Positions 20,911 through 29,849 of a DNA stretch of 64,000 nucleotides are shown in pieces. The stretch's first letter is position 1. Every line of letters begins with the position of its first letter. Below the pieces are notes generated by a model. The model was not told the origin of the DNA and did no database searches. It saw nothing but the letters and a program-made list of their open reading frames with translations. The DNA comes from Streptomyces fildesensis (lineage in GTDB: Bacteria; Actinomycetota; Actinomycetes; Streptomycetales; Streptomycetaceae): NCBI RefSeq assembly GCF_016107395.1, contig NZ_JAAIKO010000008.1, forward strand, positions 1 through 64,000, in the 5' to 3' direction. Made by a program: the position numbers and the translations under genes.

Positions 20911-22593
20911 GTGAACGGAACCTCGCAGTCCTGGCTGCCGCGCTTCAACCTCCTCGTCCCTCTCGTGAGGTCGCTCGCCGATCCGGCCGCGGTCCTGGCG
21001 GGCGCCGTCCTCGTCGGGGTGCAGGCGCTGCGGCTCGGGCAGTGGATCGTCGACGACGCGGCCATCACGTACGCCTACGCGCGCAGCATCGACGAGGGGT
21101 ACGGCCCGGCCCAGCAGGCCGGTGCCCCGCCGGTGGAGGGGTACTCCAACCCGGCGTGGCTGGCGCTGCTGGTGGCCGGGCGGCGGCTGCGGCTGTTCGA
21201 CCACGGGGCGCTGTTCGGGGTCTCGGACCTCGTGTGGTTCCCCAAAGCGCTGGCGCTGCTGTGCGTGATCGGCATGCTGGCCGCGGTTTCGTTCGCGGCG
21301 CGGGCGGTGCTGCCGGGGCGGGGGTGGACCGTGACGCTGCTCGCCGGTGCGGCGATGGCCGGGAACGTCTCGCTGGTGGTCTGGCTGTTCTCCGGACTGG
21401 AGAACCCGCTGTACGGCCTCGCCGTCACGACCCTCGCGGCCCTGCTGGCCCGGTCCGTCGCCCGCGACGCCCTGCTGCGGCCGGGCACCGCCGTCGTGGC
21501 CGGCCTCCTCGCGCTGCTCGCCGCGCTCACCCGCCCGGACGGCATCATCTACGCGGCCGCGTACCCCCTGACGACGCTGCTGCTCGCGCGCCGGCGGCGC
21601 ATGGCTCGTGCGATCGCTTTGTCGACAGCGACCATCGCTCTCCCTTACGCGACTCATCTGCTCTGGAGGCATGCGGAGTTCGGCCGCTGGGTCCCCAACA
21701 CCGCGGTCGCGAAGGCCCAGCGGGCACCGGACCTGGCCGGCCTCGCCCGCACCACCGAGCTGCTCTCCTTCGCGGGCTGGACCCTGGTCCTCGCCGCGCT
21801 GGGCTGCACGGCCGCCGCACTCGCCCGCCCGGGTCCGGGCCGCCGAGCGCTGCTCGCCGTGCTCGTCCCGCTCGCCCTTGCCCTGACCGCCTACGGGACG
21901 CTGCAGCGCGACTGGATGGCCCTCTACCGCTTCGCGACCCCGGTATGGACGCTCGCGGCCTTCGCCGGCGCGCTGGCCGCCGTCACCGTATGGGACCGTG
22001 AACGGCCGCGCGGACGCGCGGTCCTGGCGTCGGCGCTCCTCGTCGGATCCGTCCTGTCACTGGCCGGACAGCGGCCCCGCGCGGCGGAGTTCCAGGCCGA
22101 CCCGACGCTGTCGATGTGCTACGTCGCCGACCGCTACGGACGGTTGTTCAACACCTACGCAGACCGGCTCGCCCTGCCACCCGACGCCGGCCTCCTGCTC
22201 CCCGACCTCGGCGGCACCCTCCTGACCAGCCGGCTCCGCATCACCGACCTCGCGGGCCTCACCGACCCGGCCATCGCGGACGCCTACGCGGCGAACGACA
22301 CGAGCCGCCTGCGCAGCTACGTCTTCGACACCGTGCGCCCCACGTTCATCCACGTCCACCACCCCTGGCCGGCCATCTCCGGCCTCACCCCCGCAGCCCT
22401 CACCGCCCACGGCTACGTGCCGCTCTCCACCCGGACGGACACCGGCGACTGGATCCGCCGCGCCGCCGTCCCCGACCCCACCCGCCTCACGGCCCTCCAA
22501 CACACCACCCTCCCCGCCATCCCCCGCTCCACCCACCTCCGCGCCACCACCCCCACCCACCCCTGCGGCCCCCGCCTCACTCCGACGCCCTGA
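20911..22593 (+). CDS. Multi-spanning membrane glycosyltransferase (AftB-like GT-C)
   Basis: 560 residues with about ten hydrophobic helices. Near the N terminus VDDAAITYAYARSIDEGYG (Asp48-Asp49) and then VEGYSNPAW follow the pattern of actinobacterial GT-C enzymes that use polyprenyl-phosphate sugars, such as arabinofuranosyltransferase AftB; the acidic pair in the first outside loop is the likely catalytic site. The C-terminal 170 residues should be extracytoplasmic, and the last 40 are Thr/Pro-rich and look unconserved. The substrate is not predictable. The start (GTG) has only a weak ribosome site. It may be transcribed with ahcY or separately; it is the last gene before the tRNA. Confidence 0.72.
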   Translation: MNGTSQSWLPRFNLLVPLVRSLADPAAVLAGAVLVGVQALRLGQWIVDDAAITYAYARSIDEGYGPAQQAGAPPVEGYSNPAWLALLVAGRRLRLFDHGALFGVSDLVWFPKALALLCVIGMLAAVSFAARAVLPGRGWTVTLLAGAAMAGNVSLVVWLFSGLENPLYGLAVTTLAALLARSVARDALLRPGTAVVAGLLALLAALTRPDGIIYAAAYPLTTLLLARRRRMARAIALSTATIALPYATHLLWRHAEFGRWVPNTAVAKAQRAPDLAGLARTTELLSFAGWTLVLAALGCTAAALARPGPGRRALLAVLVPLALALTAYGTLQRDWMALYRFATPVWTLAAFAGALAAVTVWDRERPRGRAVLASALLVGSVLSLAGQRPRAAEFQADPTLSMCYVADRYGRLFNTYADRLALPPDAGLLLPDLGGTLLTSRLRITDLAGLTDPAIADAYAANDTSRLRSYVFDTVRPTFIHVHHPWPAISGLTPAALTAHGYVPLSTRTDTGDWIRRAAVPDPTRLTALQHTTLPAIPRSTHLRATTPTHPCGPRLTPTP

Positions 22594-22753
22594 CCATGAA
22601 CACCCAGGCCCCGACGGCTCCCGCCGGACATCCGGAATGCCGATCGCTATCCGCCTCCTGGCGCCGCCCGCATGACGCAACGACAGCTCGCCCGCTGGCG
22701 ACACAGGTCTGCCCGGAAGGGCGTTCGGCGGGATACGGCTGGGGATACGCGAA

Positions 22754-22789
22754 GACCCCGTCCCCAGCGTTTCCGCTGGTTACGGGGTC
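22754..22789 (-). terminator. Terminator hairpin of tRNA-Arg
   Basis: GACCCCGT at 22754-22761 pairs with ACGGGGTC at 22782-22789, with an inner CCAGCG/CGCTGG stem and a TTTC loop. It lies 20 bases beyond the 3' end of the minus-strand tRNA. It could also stop the plus-strand glycosyltransferase transcript. Confidence 0.7.
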
Positions 22790-22808
22790 CTCGGACACTT
22801 CTTGCGAA

Positions 22809-22880
22809 GTGCCCCCGGCAGGATTCGAACCTGCGCACCCGGCTCCGGAGGCCGATGCTCTATCCCCTGAGCTACGGGGG
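22809..22880 (-). tRNA. tRNA-Arg (anticodon CCG)
   Basis: On the minus strand a 72-base cloverleaf folds: acceptor GCCCCCG/CGGGGGC, D arm GCTC/GAGC, anticodon stem TCGGC/GCCGG with loop CTCCGGA (anticodon CCG, reading CGG), T arm GCAGG-TTCGAAT-CCTGC, discriminator A. CCA is not encoded. A -10-like TAGGGT (22916-22911 on the minus strand) is about 30 bases upstream. CGG is a frequent Arg codon in this GC-rich genome. The gene stands at the border between the accessory left part and the conserved right part. Confidence 0.95.
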
Positions 22881-23103
22881 CGTGTCGTCCGCAGTAGCGG
22901 TGACGGGTGAAACCCTACCAGCTTGTGCATGGTGCCTGGGTACAGGGTTTTGGGGTGTTGGCCCGAAGGGGGTGGGGGTCGTAGGGGAGGGCTTTAGCGC
23001 ATGGGGTGCGGTGGGCGGGGGCGGGTTCGGAAAGCTCCCTCTCACGGGGAAGAAGTGGGCAAAACGCGGACGGATCGCGATGGCCCCGCCTACTCTTCGA
23101 GAT

Positions 23104-23571
23104 GTGCCGGGCGTGTCCGGCCGGGTCCTTGTGGTCGACGACAACAAGGTCATCCGGCAGCTGATCAGGGTCAATCTCGAGCTGGAGGGCTTCGAGGTCG
23201 TGACCGCGGCTGATGGTGCCGAATGCCTGGACATCGTCCACCGGGTGCAGCCCGATGTGATCACGCTCGATGTGGTGATGCCGCGGCTGGACGGACTGCG
23301 TACGGCGGCCCGGCTGCGGTCCGACGCGCGGACACGGGACATACGGATCGCGATCGTCAGCGCGTGCACCCAGCTCGAGGTCGAGCGCGGCGTGGCGGCC
23401 GGGGTGGACGCGTTCCTGGGGAAGCCGTTCGAGCCCTCCGATCTGGTGAACATGGTGCGGCGGCTGGCCCATGGCGCACCGGGCGCCCCCGGCGCTCCCG
23501 GTGGTGAATCGTCCGCCGGCGCGCCCACCGAGGGCCAGGCGGCCGCGGCCCCCGGTACCGGTTGCGGCTGA
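23104..23571 (+). CDS. Receiver-only response regulator
   Basis: About 155 residues from GTG 23104. A single CheY-like receiver domain: acidic pair in VLVVDDN, phospho-acceptor Asp in DVITLDVVMPRLDG, conserved Ser in VSACT, Lys in FLGKPFEP. After about residue 122 comes a Gly/Ala/Pro-rich tail without an output domain, so it probably acts by protein contact. No histidine kinase is next to it. TACTCT at 23091-23096 lies seven bases before the GTG with no ribosome site, which suggests a leaderless mRNA; an ATG at 23080 would be a longer alternative. The 223 bases before it, back to the tRNA, contain nothing else I can name. Confidence 0.85.
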   Translation: MPGVSGRVLVVDDNKVIRQLIRVNLELEGFEVVTAADGAECLDIVHRVQPDVITLDVVMPRLDGLRTAARLRSDARTRDIRIAIVSACTQLEVERGVAAGVDAFLGKPFEPSDLVNMVRRLAHGAPGAPGAPGGESSAGAPTEGQAAAAPGTGCG

Positions 23572-23684
23572 CGTTGCGGGTGGGGTGACGCCCGCCCCGT
23601 CCGGCGCCTTCACCGCTCGCGAAAGAGTGGAGGGCGGCGAAACCCGGTCGCATGGGCACCCCCCTCCTCGCCTACCCTTTCCGT

Positions 23685-24704
23685 GTGACCCCCGCTGAGC
23701 TCTCCCGTGCTGTTCTGAGCACGGTTCGCCGCGCCGTCGCGGCCGATGAGCTGCGGGTGACGGTGCCGGACCGGATCAGCGTGCAGCGTCCACCCCGGCC
23801 CGGGTGCGGCGACTACGCGACGAATGTCGCGCTGCAGCTCGCGGGCGCCGCGGGGTGCCCCCCGCGGGAGGTCGCGGAGGTGCTGCGCAAGCGGCTGGCG
23901 ACGGAACCCGGTATCGCTCAGGTGGTGATCGCGGGCCCCGGCTTCCTGAACATCACGCTCGACGCGGCGGCCTACGGGGACGTGGTGCGCAAGGTGCTGG
24001 AGCGGGGCGCGGCCTACGGCCACGGCGACTCCCTCGCCGGCACGAACGTGACACCCGTCCATGACGGCGAGCCCCGCGCGGCGGTCACCGCCGAGGCGCT
24101 GGAGCGGCTGCTGCGTTCCTGCGGTGCCAATACCGGGGCTGAAGGCCCCACCGAACCCGCACCCCCCGAACCCGTCTCCGTCCGTCCCGCCGGCGCCACC
24201 GCCGCCCAGCTCTGCGAGCTCCTCGGCCCCGACGCCGCCCGCTGGGCGCTACTGCGCCCCCCGGCCGACGACACACCGTCCCTGGATCCCGCCGTCCTGC
24301 TCTCTCAGCGCTCCGGCAATCCGCTCTTCCGGGTCCGTTACGCGCACGCCCGCAGCCGGGCACTGCTCCGCAACGCCCACGATCTGGGCATCGAACCCTC
24401 CTCAGACGCTTCGGACGGTACGTTTCACCATCCCGCGGAGACGGACCTCCTCGGCCTGATCGCCGACTACCCCCGTGTCGTAGAGACCGCTGCCCGGCAC
24501 CGCGCCCCCGATCGGGTCGCCCGCCATCTGGAACGGCTCGCCGACGCTTTCCTCCGCTTCCACGACGAGTGCCCGCCGCTGCCGCGCGGCGACGAGAAAC
24601 CCTTGGCCGCCCACCGTGTCCGGCTGTCGCTCGCCGAAGCGACCGGCACGGTGCTGGCAGGCGGCCTGGACCTGCTCGGCATCAGCGCGCCAGAACACCT
24701 CTGA
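23685..24704 (+). CDS. nrtL: ArgS-related anticodon-binding protein NrtL
   Basis: 339 residues. The N-terminal part (1-110) is the arginyl-tRNA synthetase N domain, with CGDYATNVALQLA and IAGPGFLNI. The catalytic core with its HIGH and KMSKS motifs is absent; the protein passes through a short Pro-rich linker directly to the DALR anticodon-binding domain (NPLFRVRYAHARSRALL, about 205-339). It therefore cannot charge tRNA but may bind tRNA-Arg. Streptomycetes carry such a gene upstream of lysA, as here (14 bases apart). The GTG at 23685 follows a TACCCT -10 box by six bases, so the message may be leaderless; an ATG at 23652 would lie upstream of that box. Confidence 0.82.
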   Translation: MTPAELSRAVLSTVRRAVAADELRVTVPDRISVQRPPRPGCGDYATNVALQLAGAAGCPPREVAEVLRKRLATEPGIAQVVIAGPGFLNITLDAAAYGDVVRKVLERGAAYGHGDSLAGTNVTPVHDGEPRAAVTAEALERLLRSCGANTGAEGPTEPAPPEPVSVRPAGATAAQLCELLGPDAARWALLRPPADDTPSLDPAVLLSQRSGNPLFRVRYAHARSRALLRNAHDLGIEPSSDASDGTFHHPAETDLLGLIADYPRVVETAARHRAPDRVARHLERLADAFLRFHDECPPLPRGDEKPLAAHRVRLSLAEATGTVLAGGLDLLGISAPEHL

Positions 24705-24718
24705 GGAGACAGAGCCCC

Positions 24719-26110
24719 GTGAGTAGATCCGCCCACCCCGCCGGGCCCCGCTACGCCGACGTCATGCCCGAGGGGCATTACACCGCGCCCCCCGCCGACC
24801 TGAACGTCCTCGATCCGCGCGTGTGGGCCCGTACGGTCACCCGCAACACGGACGGTGCGGCCGAGGTCGGCGGCCTGGACGTGCGCGATCTCGCCGAGGA
24901 GTTCGGCACGCCCGCCTACTTCCTCGACGAGGAGGACTTCCGGGCCCGCTGCCACGCCTGGCGCGACGCGTTCGGCGAGGGCGCGGACGTGTTCTACGCG
25001 GGGAAGGCGTTCCTGTCGCGGGCGGTCGTGAAGTGGCTGTTCGAGGAGGGGCTCAACCTCGACGTGTGTTCCGGCGGCGAGCTGGCGGTGGCGCTGTCGG
25101 CGGGGATGCCGGCCGACCGCATCGCGCTGCACGGCAACAACAAGTCGCTGGAGGAGATCGAGCGCGCCATCGAGGTGGGTGTCGGGCGGATCGTCCTGGA
25201 CTCGTTCCAGGAGATCGTCCGGGTCGCGCACGTCGCCGAGCGGCTCGGAAAGCGCCAGCGGGTGCAGATCCGGGTGACCGTCGGTGTCGAGGCGCACACG
25301 CACGAGTTCATCGCGACGGCGCACGAGGACCAGAAGTTCGGGCTGGCGCTCGCCGGCGGGCAGGCGGCCGAGGCGGTGCGCCGGGTCCTGAAGCTCGACG
25401 CGCTGGACCTGGTCGGCATCCACTCGCACATCGGATCGCAGATCTTCGACATGGCCGGCTTCGAGGTCGCCGCGCGCCGCGTGGTGTCGCTGCTCGCCGA
25501 GGTCCGTGACGAGCACGGTGTGGAGCTGCCCGAGATCGACCTGGGCGGCGGCCTCGGCATCGCCTACACCTCGGAGGACGACCCGGCCGAGCCGCACGAC
25601 ATCGCCAGGGCGCTGCGGGAGATCGTCACCCGTGAGTGCGAGGCGAACCGGCTGGGCGTGCCGCGGCTGTCCGTGGAGCCGGGCCGGGCGATCGTCGGCC
25701 CGACGGCGTTCACGCTGTACGAGGTGGGCACCGTGAAGCCGCTGGAGGGTCTGCGGACGTATGTGAGCGTGGACGGCGGGATGTCCGACAACATCCGCAC
25801 CGCGCTGTACGACGCCGAGTACAGCGTCTCCCTGGTGTCCAGGACGTCCACGGCCGAGCCGATGCTCGCGCGGGTCGTCGGCAAGCACTGCGAGTCCGGC
25901 GACATCGTCGTCAAGGACGCGTTCCTGCCCGCCGACCTCGCGCCCGGCGATCTGCTCGCGGTTCCGGCGACCGGGGCGTACTGCCGTTCCATGGCGAGCA
26001 ATTACAACCATGCTCTGCGGCCGCCCGTGGTGGCCGTGAATGATGGCGGGGCGCGGGTGATCGTGCGACGGGAGACGGAGGACGATCTCCTGCGTCTTGA
26101 CGTCGGCTGA
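24719..26110 (+). CDS. lysA: Diaminopimelate decarboxylase
   Basis: 463 residues, full length. Final step of lysine synthesis: meso-diaminopimelate to lysine. PLP lysine Lys96 in FYAGKAF, histidine in GIHSHIGSQ, glycine loop DLGGGLGIAY, SVEPGRAIVG, and the active-site Cys in GKHCESGD at the dimer interface. The GTG is preceded by GAGGAG within the end of nrtL. It begins the conserved lysine-threonine block with hom, thrC and thrB. It shares its fold with the cluster decarboxylase at 4.1-5.4 kb but keeps the standard motifs that one has lost. Confidence 0.95.
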   Translation: MSRSAHPAGPRYADVMPEGHYTAPPADLNVLDPRVWARTVTRNTDGAAEVGGLDVRDLAEEFGTPAYFLDEEDFRARCHAWRDAFGEGADVFYAGKAFLSRAVVKWLFEEGLNLDVCSGGELAVALSAGMPADRIALHGNNKSLEEIERAIEVGVGRIVLDSFQEIVRVAHVAERLGKRQRVQIRVTVGVEAHTHEFIATAHEDQKFGLALAGGQAAEAVRRVLKLDALDLVGIHSHIGSQIFDMAGFEVAARRVVSLLAEVRDEHGVELPEIDLGGGLGIAYTSEDDPAEPHDIARALREIVTRECEANRLGVPRLSVEPGRAIVGPTAFTLYEVGTVKPLEGLRTYVSVDGGMSDNIRTALYDAEYSVSLVSRTSTAEPMLARVVGKHCESGDIVVKDAFLPADLAPGDLLAVPATGAYCRSMASNYNHALRPPVVAVNDGGARVIVRRETEDDLLRLDVG

Positions 26111-26139
26111 CGTGAAATCTCAAAAATAGCGGGGCTGAT

Positions 26140-26184
26140 CTCACACACCGGACACGGGATGGATTCTCGCGTCCGGTGCGTGAG
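26140..26184 (+). promoter_or_regulatory. Long hairpin between lysA and hom
   Basis: CTCAC-A-CACCGGAC (26140-26153) pairs with GTCCGGTG-C-GTGAG (26171-26184), 13 of 14 bases, around a 17-base loop. There is no T-tract. It ends 39 bases before hom. It is either a terminator of lysA or a leader structure of the hom message; the sequence alone does not decide. Confidence 0.5.
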
Positions 26185-26222
26185 ACTGGTCCCACCCCGA
26201 GAGCTGTGAGAAACGAGGTCGG

Positions 26223-27515
26223 ATGATGCGTACGCGTCCGCTGAAGGTGGCGCTGCTGGGCTGTGGTGTGGTCGGCTCAGAGGTGACGCGCATCATGACG
26301 ACGCAGGGCGCCGATCTCGCCGCGCGGATCGGAGCCCCGGTCGAGCTGGCCGGCATCGCGGTGCGGCGCCCCAACCGGGTGCGCGCCGGAGTGCCCGCCG
26401 AGCTGCTCACCACCGACGCCACCGCCCTGGTCAAACGGGGCGACATCGACGTCGTCATCGAGGTGATCGGCGGCATCGAACCGGTCCGCACCCTCATCAC
26501 CACCGCCTTCGAGCACGGCGCGTCCGTGGTCAGCGCCAACAAGGCGCTGCTCGCCGCGGACGGCGCGACGCTGCACGCCGCCGCCGCCGCGCACAAGGTC
26601 GACCTCTACTACGAGGCCGCCGTGGCCGGTGCCATCCCGCTGATCCGCCCGCTGCGCGAGTCGCTGGCCGGCGACAAGATCAACCGGGTGATGGGCATCG
26701 TCAACGGCACGACGAACTTCATCCTCGACAAGATGGACTCCAGCGGCGCCGGCTACTCCGAGGCGCTCGACGAGGCCACCGCACTCGGCTACGCCGAGGC
26801 CGACCCGACCGCCGACGTGGAGGGCTTCGACGCCGCCGCCAAGGCCGCGATCCTGGCCGGGATCGCCTTCCACACCCGCGTGACCATGGACGATGTGTAT
26901 CGCGAGGGCCTCACCGAGGTCACCGCCGCCGATATCGCGTCCGCCAAGCGGATGGGCTGCACCGTCAAGCTGCTGGCCATCTGCGAGCGCAGCGTCGACG
27001 GCAGGTCCGTCACCGCCCGGGTCCACCCGGCGATGATCCCGCTCAGCCACCCGCTGGCGAGCGTCCGTGAGGCGTACAACGCGGTCTTCGTCGAGGCGGA
27101 GGCCGCGGGTCAGCTCATGTTCTACGGTCCCGGCGCGGGCGGCGCACCCACCGCCTCCGCCGTACTCGGCGACCTCGTGGCCGCCTGCCGCAACAAACTG
27201 GCAGGCACCACAGGCGCCGGCGAGTCCGCGTACACGCAACTGCCGGTGAGCCCGATGGGCGATGTGGTCACCCGCTACCACATCAGCCTTGACGTGGCGG
27301 ACAAACCGGGTGTTCTCGCCCAGGTCGCCACCGTTTTCGCGGAACACGACGTGTCGATCGACACGGTCCGCCAGCAGGGCAAGGACGGCGAAGCGTCCCT
27401 CGTCGTCGTCACTCACCGTGCGCCCGACGCCGCCCTGTCGGCGACCGTCGGAGCACTGCGGAAGCTCGACACCGTGCGCGGTGTCGCCAGCATCATGCGC
27501 GTGGAAGGGGAGTAA
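26223..27515 (+). CDS. hom: Homoserine dehydrogenase
   Basis: 430 residues. Reduces aspartate semialdehyde to homoserine, the branch point to threonine and methionine. NAD(P) fold VALLGCGVVGSEV at the N terminus, central catalytic GIVNGTTNFIL and EADPTADVEGFDAAAK, and a C-terminal ACT domain (about 350-430, starting RYHISLDVADKPGVLAQVA) for feedback by threonine. ATG 26223 is followed directly by ATG 26226, either of which fits the GAGG upstream. It is followed by thrC after six bases. Confidence 0.95.
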   Translation: MMRTRPLKVALLGCGVVGSEVTRIMTTQGADLAARIGAPVELAGIAVRRPNRVRAGVPAELLTTDATALVKRGDIDVVIEVIGGIEPVRTLITTAFEHGASVVSANKALLAADGATLHAAAAAHKVDLYYEAAVAGAIPLIRPLRESLAGDKINRVMGIVNGTTNFILDKMDSSGAGYSEALDEATALGYAEADPTADVEGFDAAAKAAILAGIAFHTRVTMDDVYREGLTEVTAADIASAKRMGCTVKLLAICERSVDGRSVTARVHPAMIPLSHPLASVREAYNAVFVEAEAAGQLMFYGPGAGGAPTASAVLGDLVAACRNKLAGTTGAGESAYTQLPVSPMGDVVTRYHISLDVADKPGVLAQVATVFAEHDVSIDTVRQQGKDGEASLVVVTHRAPDAALSATVGALRKLDTVRGVASIMRVEGE

Positions 27516-27521
27516 CCCACT

Positions 27522-28613
27522 ATGAACGCTGTCACCGACCACCCCCGAATGTCCGGCACCCACCAGTGGCGCGGCATCATCGAGGAGTACCGCAGCCGGC
27601 TGCCGGTCTCGGCGGACTCCCCGGTCGTCACGCTCCTGGAGGGTGGCACTCCGCTCGTTCCCGCCCAGCTGCTCTCCGAGCTGACCGGCTGCGACGTGTT
27701 CCTCAAGGTCGAGGGCGCCAACCCCACCGGCTCCTTCAAGGACCGCGGGATGACCATGGCGATCACCCGGGCCAAGGAGGAGGGTGCCAAGGCCGTCATC
27801 TGCGCCTCCACCGGCAACACCTCCGCCTCGGCGGCCGCCTACGCGGTGCGCGCCGGAATGGTCTGCGCGGTCCTGGTGCCGCAGGGCAAGATCGCACTCG
27901 GCAAGATGGGCCAGGCGCTGATCCACGGCGCGAAGATCCTGCAGGTCGACGGCAACTTCGACGACTGCCTGGACCTGGCCCGCGGACTGTCGGAGAAGTA
28001 CCCGGTGGCGCTGGTCAATTCGGTCAACCCGGTACGTATCGAGGGCCAGAAGACAGCGGCGTTCGAGATCGTTGACGCGCTCGGCGACGCGCCCGACATT
28101 CACCTGCTTCCGGTGGGCAACGCGGGCAACATCACGGCGTACTGGCGCGGCTACCGCGAGTACGCGGCCGACGGCATCTCCACCCGCAAGCCGCGCATGT
28201 GGGGCTTCCAGGCGTCCGGTTCCGCTCCGATCGTCAACGGCGCTCCGGTGCGCAGCCCGCAGACCATCGCGACCGCGATCCGGATCGGCAACCCCGCCTC
28301 CTGGCAGTTCGCCGAGGAGGCGCGGGACGAGTCCGGCGGTCTGATCGAAGCGGTGACCGACCGTCAGATCCTCTCCGCGTACCGACTGTTGGCCGCCAAG
28401 GAGGGCGTCTTCGTGGAGCCCGCCTCGGCCGCTTCCGTCGCGGGTCTGCTCAAGGCGCTCGAAGAAGGCAAGGTCGACCCGGGTCAGCGGATCGTCTGCA
28501 CCGTGACCGGCAACGGCCTCAAGGACCCGGACTGGGCGGTCGCCGGAGCGCCCCAGCCGGTCACCGTGGCGGTCGACGCCGACGCCGCGGCCGAGAAGCT
28601 CGGGCTGGTCTGA
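27522..28613 (+). CDS. thrC: Threonine synthase
   Basis: 363 residues, the short actinobacterial form. PLP enzyme that turns O-phosphohomoserine into threonine. The PLP lysine lies in [11 protein letters not shown], the substrate loop in [13 protein letters not shown], and the phosphate loop in [12 protein letters not shown]. Six bases separate it from hom, so the two are co-transcribed. The following 312 bases lead to thrB and hold a CA-rich stretch described separately. Confidence 0.95.
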   Translation: MNAVTDHPRMSGTHQWRGIIEEYRSRLPVSADSPVVTLLEGGTPLVPAQLLSELTGCDVFLKVEGANPTGSFKDRGMTMAITRAKEEGAKAVICASTGNTSASAAAYAVRAGMVCAVLVPQGKIALGKMGQALIHGAKILQVDGNFDDCLDLARGLSEKYPVALVNSVNPVRIEGQKTAAFEIVDALGDAPDIHLLPVGNAGNITAYWRGYREYAADGISTRKPRMWGFQASGSAPIVNGAPVRSPQTIATAIRIGNPASWQFAEEARDESGGLIEAVTDRQILSAYRLLAAKEGVFVEPASAASVAGLLKALEEGKVDPGQRIVCTVTGNGLKDPDWAVAGAPQPVTVAVDADAAAEKLGLV

Positions 28614-28840
28614 CGCGGCGCCGTGGCGAAGGGGCGCACGAAGAAGCTCGCGACACGCATCACGCGCTGTTCGTGCGCCCTATGTCGCAGCAGAACCTTC
28701 CTTCGATAGGCTGACCCCAGCGGCGCCGCAGTGCGCCGATCCGGCTCATGCCACAGGCATTGCCGCTCCTGCCGCACACCGCAGCCCCGCCGTACACCGC
28801 CGATGGCTGGCATTCCGGGGCAGAACCGCCCTTCGCACCG

Positions 28841-28910
28841 GAACAAGCACCTGCACAACAGGCACCAGCGCAACGAGCACCACCTGCACCAGAACAAGCA
28901 CCAGCACAAG
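28841..28910 (+). other. CA-rich, nearly T-free leader in front of thrB
   Basis: These 70 bases contain only two T and 27 A, in repeated short units such as CACCAG, AACAAGCAC and CACAA, quite unlike the surrounding DNA. They end at the AAGGAG that serves thrB. Such RNA would be unstructured. Read in the thrB frame from ATG 28803 they would encode a His/Asn/Gln-rich 41-residue extension. The rest of the thrC-thrB gap shows no other feature. Confidence 0.55.
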
Positions 28911-28925
28911 GAGAATCGTCGAACG

Positions 28926-29849
28926 ATGGCCGGTCCCGCGTTCCGCGCCGCCGCGGTCCGAGTGCGCGTCCCCGCGACCAGCGCCAACCTCGGGCCCGGC
29001 TTTGACGCCTTCGGCCTGGCGCTGGGCCTGTACGACGATGTCGTGGTCCGGGTCGCCGACTCCGGGCTGCATGTCGACATCGCCGGCGAGGGCGCCGAGA
29101 ATCTGGCCCGCGACGAGAAGCACTTGGTCGTGCGCTCGATGCGGACCGCCTTCGATCTGCTCGGCGGACAGCCGCGCGGCCTCGAGGTGGTCTGCGCCAA
29201 CCGCATCCCGCACGGCCGCGGCCTGGGCTCCTCGTCCGCCGCGATCTGCGCCGGGATCATGGCCGCCCGCGCCGTGACGATAGGCGGCCCCGAGCGTCTC
29301 GACGACGCCGCGCTGCTGGAACTGGCCACCGAGATCGAGGGCCACCCCGACAACGTCGCCGCCTGTCTGCTCGGCGGCTTCACCCTCGCCTGGACCGAGT
29401 CCGGTGCCGCCCGCGCGATCCGGATGGATCCGGCGGCCTCCGTCGTCCCGGTGGTGTTCGTACCGTCCAAGCCGGTACTGACCGAGGTCGCCCGCGGCCT
29501 CCTGCCGCGCACCGTCCCGCATGTGGACGCCGCGGTGAACGCGGGCCGCGCGGCGCTGCTGGTGGAGGCGCTCACCCGCCGTCCCGAGCTATTGCTGCCC
29601 GCCACCGAGGACCGGCTGCACCAGGACTACCGTGCTCCCGCCATGCCCGAAAGTGTGGCTCTGGTGAACCGGCTGCGTGCCGACGGCGTCCCTTCAGTCA
29701 TCTCGGGAGCGGGGCCCACGGTCCTCGCGCTCACCGAGGAAGGCGCCGCGGACAAAGTCTCCCGGCTCGCGGGCGAGGGGTGGGCGGCGAACCGTCTGGC
29801 CCTCGACGCGGCAGGGGCCTGTGTACTGCCCCTGGCAGTGGGGCAGTGA
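28926..29849 (+). CDS. thrB: Homoserine kinase
   Basis: 307 residues of the GHMP kinase family. Phosphorylates homoserine for ThrC. VRVPATSANLGPGFDAFG at the N terminus, the ATP loop PHGRGLGSSSAA, EGHPDNVAA, and the C-terminal VISGAGPTVLAL are all present. I start at ATG 28926, where the conserved protein begins; the AAGGAG is about 13 bases upstream, longer than usual. In-frame ATG 28803 would add a His-rich tail with no family counterpart that I know of. Confidence 0.94.
   Translation: MAGPAFRAAAVRVRVPATSANLGPGFDAFGLALGLYDDVVVRVADSGLHVDIAGEGAENLARDEKHLVVRSMRTAFDLLGGQPRGLEVVCANRIPHGRGLGSSSAAICAGIMAARAVTIGGPERLDDAALLELATEIEGHPDNVAACLLGGFTLAWTESGAARAIRMDPAASVVPVVFVPSKPVLTEVARGLLPRTVPHVDAAVNAGRAALLVEALTRRPELLLPATEDRLHQDYRAPAMPESVALVNRLRADGVPSVISGAGPTVLALTEEGAADKVSRLAGEGWAANRLALDAAGACVLPLAVGQ

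Noticed and set aside
22594..22880. Integrated plasmid or phage at tRNA-Arg
   Set aside because: No integrase, excisionase or duplicated tRNA end is visible within the window, so only the position is suggestive.
28803..28925. Longer ThrB start at ATG 28803
   Set aside because: The added residues are His/Asn/Gln-rich and unlike any homoserine kinase I know; the conserved protein begins at 28926.
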